A stretch of DNA of 64,000 bases, from assembly GCF_002906165.1 (NCBI RefSeq), contig NZ_PPCN01000005.1, positions 1-64,000 of the forward strand. The letters run 5' to 3'. The notes under the pieces were generated by a model that saw only the letters and a program-made list of their open reading frames with translations, searched no databases and was not told where the DNA came from. The translations under genes were made by a program, and so were the position numbers. Below, piece after piece: positions 34,613 through 43,266 of the stretch; position 1 is the stretch's first letter; every line of letters begins with the position of its first letter. The DNA comes from Roseibium marinum (GTDB taxonomy: Bacteria; Pseudomonadota; Alphaproteobacteria; Rhizobiales; Stappiaceae).

Positions 34613-34628
34613 CGGTACGCCCCTTGCA
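34613..34628 (+). promoter_or_regulatory. Sigma-54 promoter of the monooxygenase operon
   Basis: CGGTACGCCCCTTGCA matches the sigma-54 consensus (TGGCACG-N4-TTGCA) at 9 of 12 or more informative positions, with the invariant GG and GC separated by exactly 10 nt. It leaves a leader of about 270 nt before the hydroxylase ATG. A sigma-54 activator gene with a GAFTGA motif lies at the end of the same cluster, which supports the call strongly. Confidence 0.8.
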
Positions 34629-34908
34629 TTTACCCGGGGACAACAACGCGGTCCAGCCGAAAAAGGATCGCCAAGAACGAAGGATAGGGAGGACAGGGCA
34701 CCGTTTTGCCGAAGGAGGGCAACAGCGGTGCGTTTCCGAAGTTCCCGAAGTGGGGACCTTCTCAACCTTTGCCGTCATCCGCCCGGTCGAACGCCTCTTC
34801 GGATCTTTCGGATTCGCAGGCAGGCAGTGTCTTGTCCGGGTAAACCGGCAGCAGTCTGCTGCCTCCCACCGGCCGGTTCGCCGGTTAGAGCTCTAGGAGG
34901 CTCAAGGT

Positions 34909-36573
34909 ATGGCGATTACGCTGAATAAAATTACCTCCCAGCGGGGGATTTCCGTTGGGGAGGCGACCAAGAAGATTTCAGATCTCGGATGGAACCCGAC
35001 CTACGTTCAGGAAGCAGCGACGTTTCCGACCGATTACAAGATCACCAAGGCTCCACGGGATCCGATGAAGCAGGTGCTTCGTTCCTATTTTCCCATGGAA
35101 GAGGAAAAGGACAACCGGGTTTACGGTGCCCTGGACGCCGCCTTGCGCGGTGACATGTTCCGCAACGTGGAACCGCGCTGGATCGAATGGATGAAGCTCT
35201 TCCTGGCGATCATTCCCTTTCCGGAAATCTCGGCTGCCCGGTCCATGGCGATGGTTGCGCGCCTGGCTCCCGGGGAGGACCTGAGAACCGGCTTTACCAT
35301 GCAGATGGTCGACGAGTTCCGTCACTCCACGATTCAGATGAACCTGAAGAAGTGGTACATGGAAAATTACATCGATCCGGCAGGGTTCGACATCACCGAA
35401 GAAGCTTTCGGCAAGTGCTACGCGACCACCATCGGACGCCAGTTCGGTGAAGGGTTCATAACCGGCGATACCATGACGGCAGCGTGCATGTATCTGACGG
35501 TTGTCGCGGAAACGGCCTTCACCAACACGCTCTTCGTGGCAATGCCTTCGGAAGCGGCACGTAACGGTGACTATGCGCTTCCCACCGTGTTCCTGTCCGT
35601 CCAGTCGGACGAAAGCCGCCACATCGGCAACGGTCACTCCCTGTTGATGGCCGCTCTGAAGGAGCCGGAAAACCATCTGCTCCTGGAGCGTGATCTCCGT
35701 TACGCCTTCTGGCAGAACCACGCGATCGTCGATGCCGCCATCGGCACCTTCATCGAATACGGCACCACCAACCGTGACAAGGACAAGGAGTCCTATGCGG
35801 AAATGTGGCACCGGTGGATCTTCGAGGACTACTACCGGACCTACATGCTGCCGCTCGAGAAATACGGCGTGAAAATTCATCACGACGACGTTCAGGAAGC
35901 CTGGAAACGGATCACCGACCAGAAATACGTTCACAAGGTCGCCCAGTTCTTCGCGGTCGGCTGGCCGGTGAACTTCTGGCGGATCGAAGCCCAGACGGAA
36001 AAGGACTTCGAATGGTTCGAGCACAAGTATCCGGGCTGGTACGCCGAATTCGGCGACTTCTGGAAATGGTACGGCAAGCTCAGCAAGCCCGGCGAGAAGG
36101 TCATCACCTTCAATGAGGAAACGGGATACGTGTACCCGCATCGCTGCTGGTCATGCCTGGTGCCCTGCCTGGTCCGTGAGGACATGGTAATCGACCAGAT
36201 CGACGGCAAATGGCACACCTTCGCCCACGAGCTTGACCGCTGGACCGCGGTAGAAGCGTTCGCGGACGAGTATCAGGGCCGTCCGACGCCGGCAATGGGC
36301 AAGTTCTCCGGAAAACGCGAATGGGAAACCGTCTATGACGGCTGGGATCTGGCCGATGCCATCAAGGATCTCAACTTCGTCCGCGAAGACGGTGAAACGC
36401 TGGTTCCGCAACCGCACTTGCGCTTCGACGACAAGGACATGTGGAAGCTGGAGCACGTCCGCGGACACACGCTTGCCTCGCCGCTCAACGCTTTGCGGGC
36501 AATGTCCGACAGCGAACGCGACGCGCATGTCGCCGAGTACCGCAAGGGCTTCACCATCAATCCCTGCCACTAA
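34909..36573 (+). CDS. mimA: Propane/phenol-type diiron monooxygenase, hydroxylase large subunit
   Basis: A 554-residue alpha subunit of a soluble diiron monooxygenase. Iron-binding ExxH motifs are DEFRHS and DESRHIG, each preceded by a helix with a conserved Glu (PEISAARSM and ETAFTNTL). The start has AGGAGG about 9 nt upstream. Gene order large subunit, reductase, small subunit, coupling protein is that of mimABCD/prmABCD clusters of actinobacteria. Substrates of characterised relatives include propane, acetone and phenol. The exact substrate here is not readable from sequence. It probably needs the chaperonin-like protein at 41200-42837 for folding, as described for mim systems. Confidence 0.93.
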   Translation: MAITLNKITSQRGISVGEATKKISDLGWNPTYVQEAATFPTDYKITKAPRDPMKQVLRSYFPMEEEKDNRVYGALDAALRGDMFRNVEPRWIEWMKLFLAIIPFPEISAARSMAMVARLAPGEDLRTGFTMQMVDEFRHSTIQMNLKKWYMENYIDPAGFDITEEAFGKCYATTIGRQFGEGFITGDTMTAACMYLTVVAETAFTNTLFVAMPSEAARNGDYALPTVFLSVQSDESRHIGNGHSLLMAALKEPENHLLLERDLRYAFWQNHAIVDAAIGTFIEYGTTNRDKDKESYAEMWHRWIFEDYYRTYMLPLEKYGVKIHHDDVQEAWKRITDQKYVHKVAQFFAVGWPVNFWRIEAQTEKDFEWFEHKYPGWYAEFGDFWKWYGKLSKPGEKVITFNEETGYVYPHRCWSCLVPCLVREDMVIDQIDGKWHTFAHELDRWTAVEAFADEYQGRPTPAMGKFSGKREWETVYDGWDLADAIKDLNFVREDGETLVPQPHLRFDDKDMWKLEHVRGHTLASPLNALRAMSDSERDAHVAEYRKGFTINPCH

Positions 36574-36581
36574 GCAACGTT

Positions 36582-36603
36582 CGGAGGCCGGAAACGGCCT
36601 CCG
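36582..36603 (+). other. Intercistronic hairpin between hydroxylase and reductase genes
   Basis: Arms CGGAGGCCG and CGGCCTCCG form a perfect 9-bp stem capped by a GAAA tetraloop. There is no T-run after it, so it is probably an mRNA stabiliser or processing site protecting the hydroxylase message rather than a terminator. Confidence 0.7.
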
Positions 36604-36658
36604 CTCTCCCGGTCCGCGATCACGCTTCGCGGCAACGCCGAATATGGAGACCAAACTG

Positions 36659-37717
36659 ATGGGTGAAACCTACAACGTCCGACTGGAGCCGGTAGGTGTG
36701 GAATTCGAGGTGGAGGAGGATGAAACCATCCTTGATGCCGCTTTTCGCCAGGGCATTGCCCTGCCGCACGGATGCAAGGAGGGACAGTGCTCGGCCTGCA
36801 AATGCATCAAGCTGGACGGCGAATCCGAAATGTTGAAGTACTCGACTTTCGCTCTCAACGACATGGAGCGTGACAGTGGCCATGTTCTGATGTGCCGGAC
36901 GCTCGCTTACAGCGACATTGAAATTGAACTTCTGAACTATGACGAGGAGGTTCTTTCAAAATCCATTCCGGTGAAGGAGTTTGCCGGCCGGATCGTCGAT
37001 TTTCAGAAACTGACCCATGATATCCGCGGCGTTCAGATCGAACTTCAGGAGCCGCTCAAGTTCTGGGCTGGGCAGTATGTCGACATCACGGTCACCACGC
37101 AAACGGGGGAGACGATTACACGTTCGTTCTCCATGGCAAATCCGCCGAGCGAAGCCGAAAGCCTCTCGTTCATCATCAAAAAATATCCCGACGGACGCTT
37201 CTCCAACGAGCTCGACAACGGCGGGATCAGGATCGGCGCCGGCGTCCGGGTCTACGGACCGTACGGAATGTGCTTCCGACGAGAAGGACGGGAAGGACCC
37301 ATCATCTTAGTTGGCGCGGGATCGGGCATGTCTCCGGTCTGGTCGATCCTCAACGACCATGTCGCCAGCAACGAAGACCGGCCGGTCTATTTCTTCTACG
37401 GAGCGCGGACGCGAAACGATCTCATCAAGCTTAAAGAGATTGGCGAGCTTACCGCCAAATTTCCAACCGTCGAATTCATCCCGGTGCTCAGTCACGCCGA
37501 CGATGATGCGGATTGGGAAGGCGAGCGCGGGTTTGTGCACGAAACCGTCGATCGCCGGCTCAAGGAAATGGAAATCGACGGCGAAGGCGACGTCTATGCC
37601 TGCGGACCTCCGCCGATGATCGAGGCGCTGACACCCGTGCTCTTCATGCACGACTTCGATGCGGAACGCATCTTCTTCGACAAGTTCACTCCGACTTCCG
37701 GTTCATCGGCCCACTGA
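36659..37717 (+). CDS. mimB: Monooxygenase NADH-dependent reductase
   Basis: A 352-residue flavo-iron-sulfur reductase. Plant-type ferredoxin cysteines lie in CKEGQCSACKC and a later MCRTL. The FAD domain has RSFSMANPPSE and the NAD domain LVGAGSGMSPVWSI and YACGPPPM. I start at 36659 because GGAGA lies 9 nt upstream. It transfers electrons from NADH to the diiron hydroxylase (34909-36573 and 37770-38834). It is the only oxygenase reductase recognised in the window; the split Rieske system has none of its own. Confidence 0.93.
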   Translation: MGETYNVRLEPVGVEFEVEEDETILDAAFRQGIALPHGCKEGQCSACKCIKLDGESEMLKYSTFALNDMERDSGHVLMCRTLAYSDIEIELLNYDEEVLSKSIPVKEFAGRIVDFQKLTHDIRGVQIELQEPLKFWAGQYVDITVTTQTGETITRSFSMANPPSEAESLSFIIKKYPDGRFSNELDNGGIRIGAGVRVYGPYGMCFRREGREGPIILVGAGSGMSPVWSILNDHVASNEDRPVYFFYGARTRNDLIKLKEIGELTAKFPTVEFIPVLSHADDDADWEGERGFVHETVDRRLKEMEIDGEGDVYACGPPPMIEALTPVLFMHDFDAERIFFDKFTPTSGSSAH

Positions 37718-37769
37718 AAACCAGGGCCGATCGCTAGTCAGTGATCAATGGAAATCCAGGGAGGCTACA

Positions 37770-38834
37770 GTGGTAGCAACGTCAAGTTCAGTCGGATCAG
37801 GTGCCGCGGGTGCAGCGACCTTCGTCGGATCGGCAAGCCGCCGGTACAATTACTTCGAACCGCGCGGCAAGCGCGCAACCCACTACGAGGATGTGACGGT
37901 TGATGTGCAACCCGATCCCGAACGGTATCTGATCCAGAACTGGATCATCGAATTCGAAGGCGGCAAGGGCGGAGGCGCCTACAGGAAGGACAACACCGCC
38001 GCGCTCAGCTCCAACTGGCATGCCTTCCGGGCCCCCGACCAGGAATGGGAAAGGACCCATTATCAGCGTCAGTCCAAGATTGTGACGATGGTGCAGAGTG
38101 TTATTGCGAATGCCCGCAAGGCAGGCGCCCATTCCGCCTTCGACAAGACCTGGAACCGCATCCTTCAGTCCCATCTGGGTGCCTGGAAACACGCGGAATT
38201 CGGGTTGGGAACCTCGCTGATGCAGGCACAGCGGTACGGCTACACCCAGATGATCAACAACGCGACGCTGACCAACTCCAGCTACAAGATGCGGCTCGCC
38301 CAGGACATCACGCTGTACCTGGCCGAAATCGGCATGGACATCGAAGGCTGGGATCATGAGCTCGGCAAGAAGTTCTGGCTGGAAGATCCGATCTGGCAAC
38401 CGACCCGTGAAGCCGTCGAAACGATTATGGGATGCGAAGACTACCTGGAGCAGTATTTCGCCATCAATATCGTTTTCGAGCCTCTGGTGGGTGAGTTGTT
38501 CCGCTCCGGTTTCCTCATGCAGGCAGCCGCGGCGAACAACGATTTCATCACACCTCCGGTGATTTCCGCAGCCGAGGCCGATTATGAGCGCAACCTCGCC
38601 AACACGATCGACCTGATGTACCTGCTGATCAACGACGAGAAGCATGCCGCTCACAACAAGGCGCTGTTCCAGTCGTGGGTCAACAAGCACAGCGCACTGG
38701 CCGACAGGGCCGCGCAGGCTCTGCAGCCGATCTGGTCACAGCCCCATTCCAAACCCGTTGCATTCGAGGATGTCAAAGCCGTGTCGCAGGAGCGTATCGG
38801 CCAGATTCTCGGAGAACTCGGCCTCAGCCGTTAA
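37770..38834 (+). CDS. mimC: Diiron monooxygenase, hydroxylase small (beta) subunit
   Basis: A 354-residue beta subunit. The start is GTG 37770 with GGGAGG 6 nt upstream, giving MVATSSSVGSG. The body contains RRYNYFEPRGKRATHYEDVTV and GAWKHAEFGLGTSLMQAQRYG, standard for beta chains of phenol/propane-type diiron monooxygenases. It has the fold of the large subunit without a metal site and completes the hydroxylase core. Confidence 0.9.
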   Translation: MVATSSSVGSGAAGAATFVGSASRRYNYFEPRGKRATHYEDVTVDVQPDPERYLIQNWIIEFEGGKGGGAYRKDNTAALSSNWHAFRAPDQEWERTHYQRQSKIVTMVQSVIANARKAGAHSAFDKTWNRILQSHLGAWKHAEFGLGTSLMQAQRYGYTQMINNATLTNSSYKMRLAQDITLYLAEIGMDIEGWDHELGKKFWLEDPIWQPTREAVETIMGCEDYLEQYFAINIVFEPLVGELFRSGFLMQAAAANNDFITPPVISAAEADYERNLANTIDLMYLLINDEKHAAHNKALFQSWVNKHSALADRAAQALQPIWSQPHSKPVAFEDVKAVSQERIGQILGELGLSR

Positions 38835-38850
38835 TCCAAGGAGTACCCAG

Positions 38851-39222
38851 ATGTCCAATGTAGCGCGCAATGCGTCAAAGCAGAACATTTTCAAGTCGAT
38901 GAAGGAGATCACGTTCGACCAGACGATCTCGCATCAGTGCGGCGTGACGATGAATGACAGTGTTGAGGCACGGGCAATCGCCGAATTCATGGGGCAGGAC
39001 CCAAACGTGACGGTGACCTACAACCCGGCGACCATCCGTGTCGACGGCGAAGGCAAGCTTGTCTTCAAGATGGACGAGATCGGCGAATATCTCGGCCGTG
39101 AAATAACCGCGGAGACCTTCGAAGTGAACACCTCCACCCATTACGGACGGATGGTGCGGGTCGATGACAATACCGTCGTCCTCTTCGGCAACATGGATGA
39201 CGTCATCGAATACATCGAATGA
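38851..39222 (+). CDS. mimD: Monooxygenase coupling (effector) protein, MmoB/DmpM family
   Basis: A 123-residue small regulatory component. It includes CGVTMNDSVEARAIAEFM and NPATIRVDGEGKLVF, typical of effector proteins that gate substrate and oxygen access at diiron hydroxylases. AAGGAG precedes the ATG. It is followed by a strong terminator-like hairpin, so the four structural genes form a unit separable from the accessory genes downstream. Confidence 0.92.
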   Translation: MSNVARNASKQNIFKSMKEITFDQTISHQCGVTMNDSVEARAIAEFMGQDPNVTVTYNPATIRVDGEGKLVFKMDEIGEYLGREITAETFEVNTSTHYGRMVRVDDNTVVLFGNMDDVIEYIE

Positions 39223-39228
39223 CGTCCC

Positions 39229-39275
39229 AGCCGCAGGCCCTTCCGCCCGGTCTGAGGCCTGCGGCTCCCATTTTT
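39229..39275 (+). terminator. Intra-operon terminator/attenuator after mimD
   Basis: AGCCGCAGGCC (39229-39239) pairs perfectly with GGCCTGCGGCT (39256-39266) over 11 bp with a 16-nt loop, followed by CCCATTTTT. Since functionally linked genes continue in the same direction, it may act as a partial terminator that keeps accessory and chaperonin genes below the level of the monooxygenase subunits. Confidence 0.75.
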
Positions 39276-39312
39276 CAGTCAAACAGCAGCATTCTCTAGA
39301 GGGAGGAACGAG

Positions 39313-40338
39313 ATGTACAAGACCAAGGACGGAAAAGAGATTTTCATCCTCGACGGCCACACCCATTTCTGGGACGGGAGCCCTGAAAACCAGGCCAATA
39401 TTCACGGCAAGCAATTCATCGAGTGCTTCTACGCCTATCACACGAATTTAAGCCCTCCTGACCAGCTCTGGGAAAAATCCCGGTTCGAGAAGTATTCCGA
39501 AGATGACATTTATCGCGACCTGTTTATCGACGGTCCCGACGACATGGCGGTCATCCAGTCCACCTATCTGCGCGATTTCTACAAGAACGGCTTTTCCAGT
39601 ATCGAGCGCAGCACGGAAATGGCATCGCGCCATCCGGAGCGGTTTATCGTCAATGGCGCCTTCGATCCGCGCGATGGCGAAAAGGCGCTGGAATACATCC
39701 ATTACATGAAGGAAAATTTCAATATTCAGGGTGTGAAGATGTACACCGCTGAATGGAATGGCGAGAGCCAGGGGTGGGCGCTCAACGATCCGGCTGCCTA
39801 CAAGTGCTTTGAGCTTTGCGACAAGCTGGGCATCCGCAACATTCACGTTCACAAGGGGCCGACGATCATCCCGCTCAGCAAGGATGCCTTCGACGTCCAC
39901 GACGTAGACCACGCGGCGACGGATTTTCAGAACCTGAACTGGATCGTTGAACATTGCGGCTTGCCGCGGCTCGACGATTTCTGCTGGATCGCCACACAGG
40001 AAACCAATGTTTATGGCGGGCTGGCGGTCGCGCTGCCGTTCATCTTCTCGCGACCTCGCTATTTCGGTGAAGTGATCGCCGAGCTCCTGTGGTGGATCGG
40101 CGAAGACAAGATCCTGTTCGGCTCGGACTATGCCATCTGGACCCCGGCCTGGCTGGTGGAGCGGTTCTGGAACTACCAGATCCCGGAGGACATCTCCTCC
40201 GAGCGCGGCGGCATCCAGCTCACCGACGAGATCAAGGAAAAGATCCTCGGTCTCAACGCGGCGAAACTCTACAACATCGACCCCGTCGCCAAGCTGAAGG
40301 AGCTGAACGCCGCACCAATCCAGATTGCAGCGGAGTGA
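39313..40338 (+). CDS. Amidohydrolase_2-family protein of the monooxygenase cluster
   Basis: A 341-residue TIM-barrel protein. DGHTHFW provides the HxH metal motif, VHKGP and VEHCG follow, and LFGSDYAIW carries the late Asp. It is a regular companion of mimABCD/prmABCD genes in actinobacteria, where its function is not settled. GGAGGAACGAG precedes the ATG. It may be involved in maturation or in processing of the oxidised product; neither is shown by the sequence. Confidence 0.85.
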   Translation: MYKTKDGKEIFILDGHTHFWDGSPENQANIHGKQFIECFYAYHTNLSPPDQLWEKSRFEKYSEDDIYRDLFIDGPDDMAVIQSTYLRDFYKNGFSSIERSTEMASRHPERFIVNGAFDPRDGEKALEYIHYMKENFNIQGVKMYTAEWNGESQGWALNDPAAYKCFELCDKLGIRNIHVHKGPTIIPLSKDAFDVHDVDHAATDFQNLNWIVEHCGLPRLDDFCWIATQETNVYGGLAVALPFIFSRPRYFGEVIAELLWWIGEDKILFGSDYAIWTPAWLVERFWNYQIPEDISSERGGIQLTDEIKEKILGLNAAKLYNIDPVAKLKELNAAPIQIAAE

Positions 40339-40342
40339 TCAG

Positions 40343-41146
40343 ATGGTTCTGGAAATCCAGCAGTCCGAACTGGTTTCGGCAGTGTGGGGAACGCTTGAGG
40401 ATGTGACCGACCCCGAACTCGACGAGCCCATCACCGATATGGGCTTCGTTGAGCGGGTGGAGGTTGCCGATGCAAGGAAAGTGGAAGTCGATTTTCGGCT
40501 TCCCACTTACTGGTGTTCTCCGAATTTCGCGTTTCTGATGGCGTTCGGCATCAAGCAGGAGATCGCCCGGTTGCCGTGGGTGAGGGAAATCACCGTCACG
40601 CTGAGAGATCATTGCTTCGGGGAACAGATCAATGCCGGGCTCAACAGCGATCGTGCGTTCAGCGAGATTTTCGCCGAGCATTGCGGTGGCGAAAATCTGG
40701 AGGCCGTACAGCTGAAATTCCAGGAAAAAGCCTTCATCCGGCGCCAGGAGACCGTCCTTCTGGCTCTGCAGCACCGTGGGTATTCGCCCGGGCAGATTGT
40801 ATCGATGACCCTTAAGGAGTTCGATCAGGTCGAATTCCAGGGAGGGGAAGAGAGCAGGCAGAAACCGAGGTATCGCTCGCTGCTCATCGAGCGGAACCTT
40901 GCAAGGGAACCGGGCGATCCGGTGTTTCCGACCTGGCAGGGCGAACGGATCCCGCCGGACAATCTGCGCAAACATCTCGGTGACCTGCGTTCAGTGCGCA
41001 TCAACATGGAGTTCAACGGTGCGCTCTGCCGTGGACTGAAATCGACACGCTACAAGGAGGTCGAGATCAGCGCGGACGGCCCGACGCTCGTGGACTTCAT
41101 CCATGACCGCGTACCGCCAGATCCATCCGCCTCAACCGGTCGCTGA
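40343..41146 (+). CDS. DUF59/MIP18-family iron-sulfur-assembly-like protein
   Basis: A 267-residue protein. The N-terminal hundred residues match DUF59 (VWGTLEDVTDPELDEPITDMGFVERVEV, then TYWCSPNFAFLMAFGIKQEI). The rest is charged and specific to these clusters. The start at ATG 40343 is 5 bp after the amidohydrolase stop. DUF59 proteins support metal-centre assembly, for instance in PaaD-type systems. A role in loading iron into the diiron hydroxylase is reasonable inference. Confidence 0.8.
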   Translation: MVLEIQQSELVSAVWGTLEDVTDPELDEPITDMGFVERVEVADARKVEVDFRLPTYWCSPNFAFLMAFGIKQEIARLPWVREITVTLRDHCFGEQINAGLNSDRAFSEIFAEHCGGENLEAVQLKFQEKAFIRRQETVLLALQHRGYSPGQIVSMTLKEFDQVEFQGGEESRQKPRYRSLLIERNLAREPGDPVFPTWQGERIPPDNLRKHLGDLRSVRINMEFNGALCRGLKSTRYKEVEISADGPTLVDFIHDRVPPDPSASTGR

Positions 41147-41199
41147 ACGCAGCCTGGATGCGCCGCCACGCGGTGTCACCAACAACAGGAAAATTGAAC

Positions 41200-42837
41200 A
41201 TGGCCAAATTACTCATTCACAACGGTGCCGCGCGCACCGCGTTGGCCCGGGGCGTGGCGAAACTCGCTGCAGCCGTCGAGCCCACACTCGGGCCGAAGGG
41301 CCTGAACGCAATGATCGACCGACCTGTGGGGACACCGCTGATCACCCGAGACGGCGTGTCGATCGCCTCGGAGATCGAATTGCCCGACCGGTTCGAGAAT
41401 ATGGGTGCGCAAGTCGTGCGGGAAGTGTCCATGCAGACCAACGAAGTGGTCGGCGATGGAACCACGACCGCGATCGTGTTGGCGAACGCACTCATCCAGA
41501 AGGGTGTTGAGCTCACCGCCAGTGGAGTCAAGCCGGTTGATCTCTGCCGCGGTATCGAGCTTGCGGTGGAGAAGATCGTGGAAGGGCTCGACCAGTCATC
41601 GCGTTCTTGTGTGGAAAATCCGGAATACCTGGAAGCCGTCGCCCGAGTGTCGGCCACCGACCCGGAACTGGGTGGGCTCGTTGCGGAAGCTTACAGGAAA
41701 GTCGGCAATTCAGGGATCATCACAGCCGAATTCGGTGTCACCGTCGATTCGACGCTTGAAGTGATCGAAGGCATGTCCTTCGAGCGGGGTTATATCTCGC
41801 ATCACATGGTCACCGATCGCGAGCAAATGGACGCGGTTCTGGAAAATCCGCTGATCCTGCTGACGGATCAGAAAATTCTGGCGCCGCAAATCCTGGACAA
41901 TGCGCGCCGGCTTGCCGCAGAGGCCGGACGTCCGCTGCTGATCATTGCCGAGGAAATCGCGCCCGATGTGGTCGTTTCCTTGCTGGAAGACGGCGGGCCG
42001 GGCAAATACCTGATCGTGCACCCGCCGGAATACGGTCATTGGCGAACGGCGATGATGGACGATCTGGCGATCATGACGGGTGGTGAAGTCATCGCGCGGG
42101 ACCTGGGCAAAAAGATCGAAAAAGTTACTCTGGCCCAGCTCGGCGGAGCCCAGAAAGTCAAGGTTTCGGCGTCCCACACTTCCATCTTGAAAGGTGAGGG
42201 AGATCCACTGGCCATCGTGGCACGCAGGGCGCAGGTTCAGCGGCAATATGACGTGGCACCTCCCAATATCGAACAGGACAAGTTGCGCGAACGGCTGTCG
42301 AAGCTTACCGGCGGAACAGCGGTGATATTTGCCGGCGGTTTTACGCCGGTCGAGCAGAAGCGAAAGATACAGCTTATCGATGATGCCCTTTCCGCAGTGC
42401 GCGCGGCCTTCGAGGATGGCGTCGTCGCCGGTGGTGGAACAGCACTGGCGCAAATCGATTGGGTTCTCAAGGGCCTGGTTTCCGAAAACGAAAGCGACGT
42501 CAAAGCAGGCGTCGAGCTGGTCCGCGGTGTCCTGACACGTCCGCTGGCGCGCATTGCGAGCAATGCCGGAGCCGATCCGGAATCGGTCGTCGTCACTGTC
42601 ACCGAAGCCCAGCCGGGCATCGGCTTCAACGCGGCGGTTGGAGAGTTCCAGGACATGTTCGCCGCCGGCGTGATCGACCCGGTTCGGGTGACCGCCAGCG
42701 CGCTTGTGAACGCCACATCCGTCGCGATGCTGATCCTGACCACCGAAACGCTGGTTGGCGATCTGGAAGAAGGCGAAGTGGATCCGACCTCCGGACCCGC
42801 GCTTGGCGGCGGCTCGGAACTTCTCGGCCGCCCCTAG
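41200..42837 (+). CDS. mimG: GroEL-like chaperonin dedicated to the monooxygenase
   Basis: A 545-residue Hsp60-type protein beginning MAKLLIHNGAARTALARGV. It retains TLGPKGLNAMID, the ATP-binding VGDGTTTAIVLA and GVVAGGGTAL, but diverges from housekeeping GroEL across the apical domain. It ends in GSELLGRP instead of the usual GGM repeat tail. No groES is adjacent. In mycobacterial mim clusters a GroEL-like protein in this position is needed for productive folding of the large hydroxylase subunit, so the same role is inferred. It is followed by an inserted MITE-like element. Confidence 0.9.
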   Translation: MAKLLIHNGAARTALARGVAKLAAAVEPTLGPKGLNAMIDRPVGTPLITRDGVSIASEIELPDRFENMGAQVVREVSMQTNEVVGDGTTTAIVLANALIQKGVELTASGVKPVDLCRGIELAVEKIVEGLDQSSRSCVENPEYLEAVARVSATDPELGGLVAEAYRKVGNSGIITAEFGVTVDSTLEVIEGMSFERGYISHHMVTDREQMDAVLENPLILLTDQKILAPQILDNARRLAAEAGRPLLIIAEEIAPDVVVSLLEDGGPGKYLIVHPPEYGHWRTAMMDDLAIMTGGEVIARDLGKKIEKVTLAQLGGAQKVKVSASHTSILKGEGDPLAIVARRAQVQRQYDVAPPNIEQDKLRERLSKLTGGTAVIFAGGFTPVEQKRKIQLIDDALSAVRAAFEDGVVAGGGTALAQIDWVLKGLVSENESDVKAGVELVRGVLTRPLARIASNAGADPESVVVTVTEAQPGIGFNAAVGEFQDMFAAGVIDPVRVTASALVNATSVAMLILTTETLVGDLEEGEVDPTSGPALGGGSELLGRP

Positions 42838-42886
42838 AAAGAGGCTCGTCCCAACGGACCGAGTGCAAGTCAGAAAATGAAACAAT

Positions 42887-43160
42887 TCTAGGGTCTGTGG
42901 ACACTAAGGATTTGGTCGAGGTTTGGATGCAAAACGCCCAGTTCAAGAAGCAAGGTCGCGGGAAGGGTGTTCCCTTTCAAGACATTGGGACGCCGAAATG
43001 GGCGTTTTGCGCCAAATCTCTTCGAGACGCGGTGGATTTCGGTCCCGACTGCGTCGGAAAGTCCTTGTGGTGGGCGGCACCACTGCGGACTTTCCTCCTG
43101 TTCGGACACCGAAATCCGGCTCGCGCCGCGACCCAAACCTAATTGTCCACAGACCCTAGA
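42887..43160. mobile_element. MITE-like element with 17-bp perfect terminal inverted repeats
   Basis: The 274-bp element starts TCTAGGGTCTGTGGACA and ends with the exact inverse complement, TGTCCACAGACCCTAGA. A TA or CTAG target is likely. No transposase is encoded. It holds a 12-bp inverted repeat (GCAAAACGCCCA at 42929-42940, TGGGCGTTTTGC at 42999-43010) and a nested hairpin (43034-43117) with arms GGATTTCGGT/ACCGAAATCC, GAAAGTCC/GGACTTTC and GTGGTG/CACCAC. The ends resemble those of IS5-family (IS427-type) or IS630-like elements, so it is probably mobilised in trans. It sits between the chaperonin and alcohol dehydrogenase genes of one presumed operon. Confidence 0.82.
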
Positions 43161-43266
43161 GCGTTAGAGAAATCCGGGGTGTTTTGAACACTGGATGCTC
43201 CAGGAGCTCAACTCGGTGCCGATGGGCATGGCACCGGAGATCATCGGAATAAGGAAAGGACCCGTC

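Noticed and set aside
42626..43167. Several open frames across the MITE-like element
   Set aside because: They arise from the palindromic, GC-rich element on both strands and show no transposase motifs such as DDE or a helix-turn-helix.
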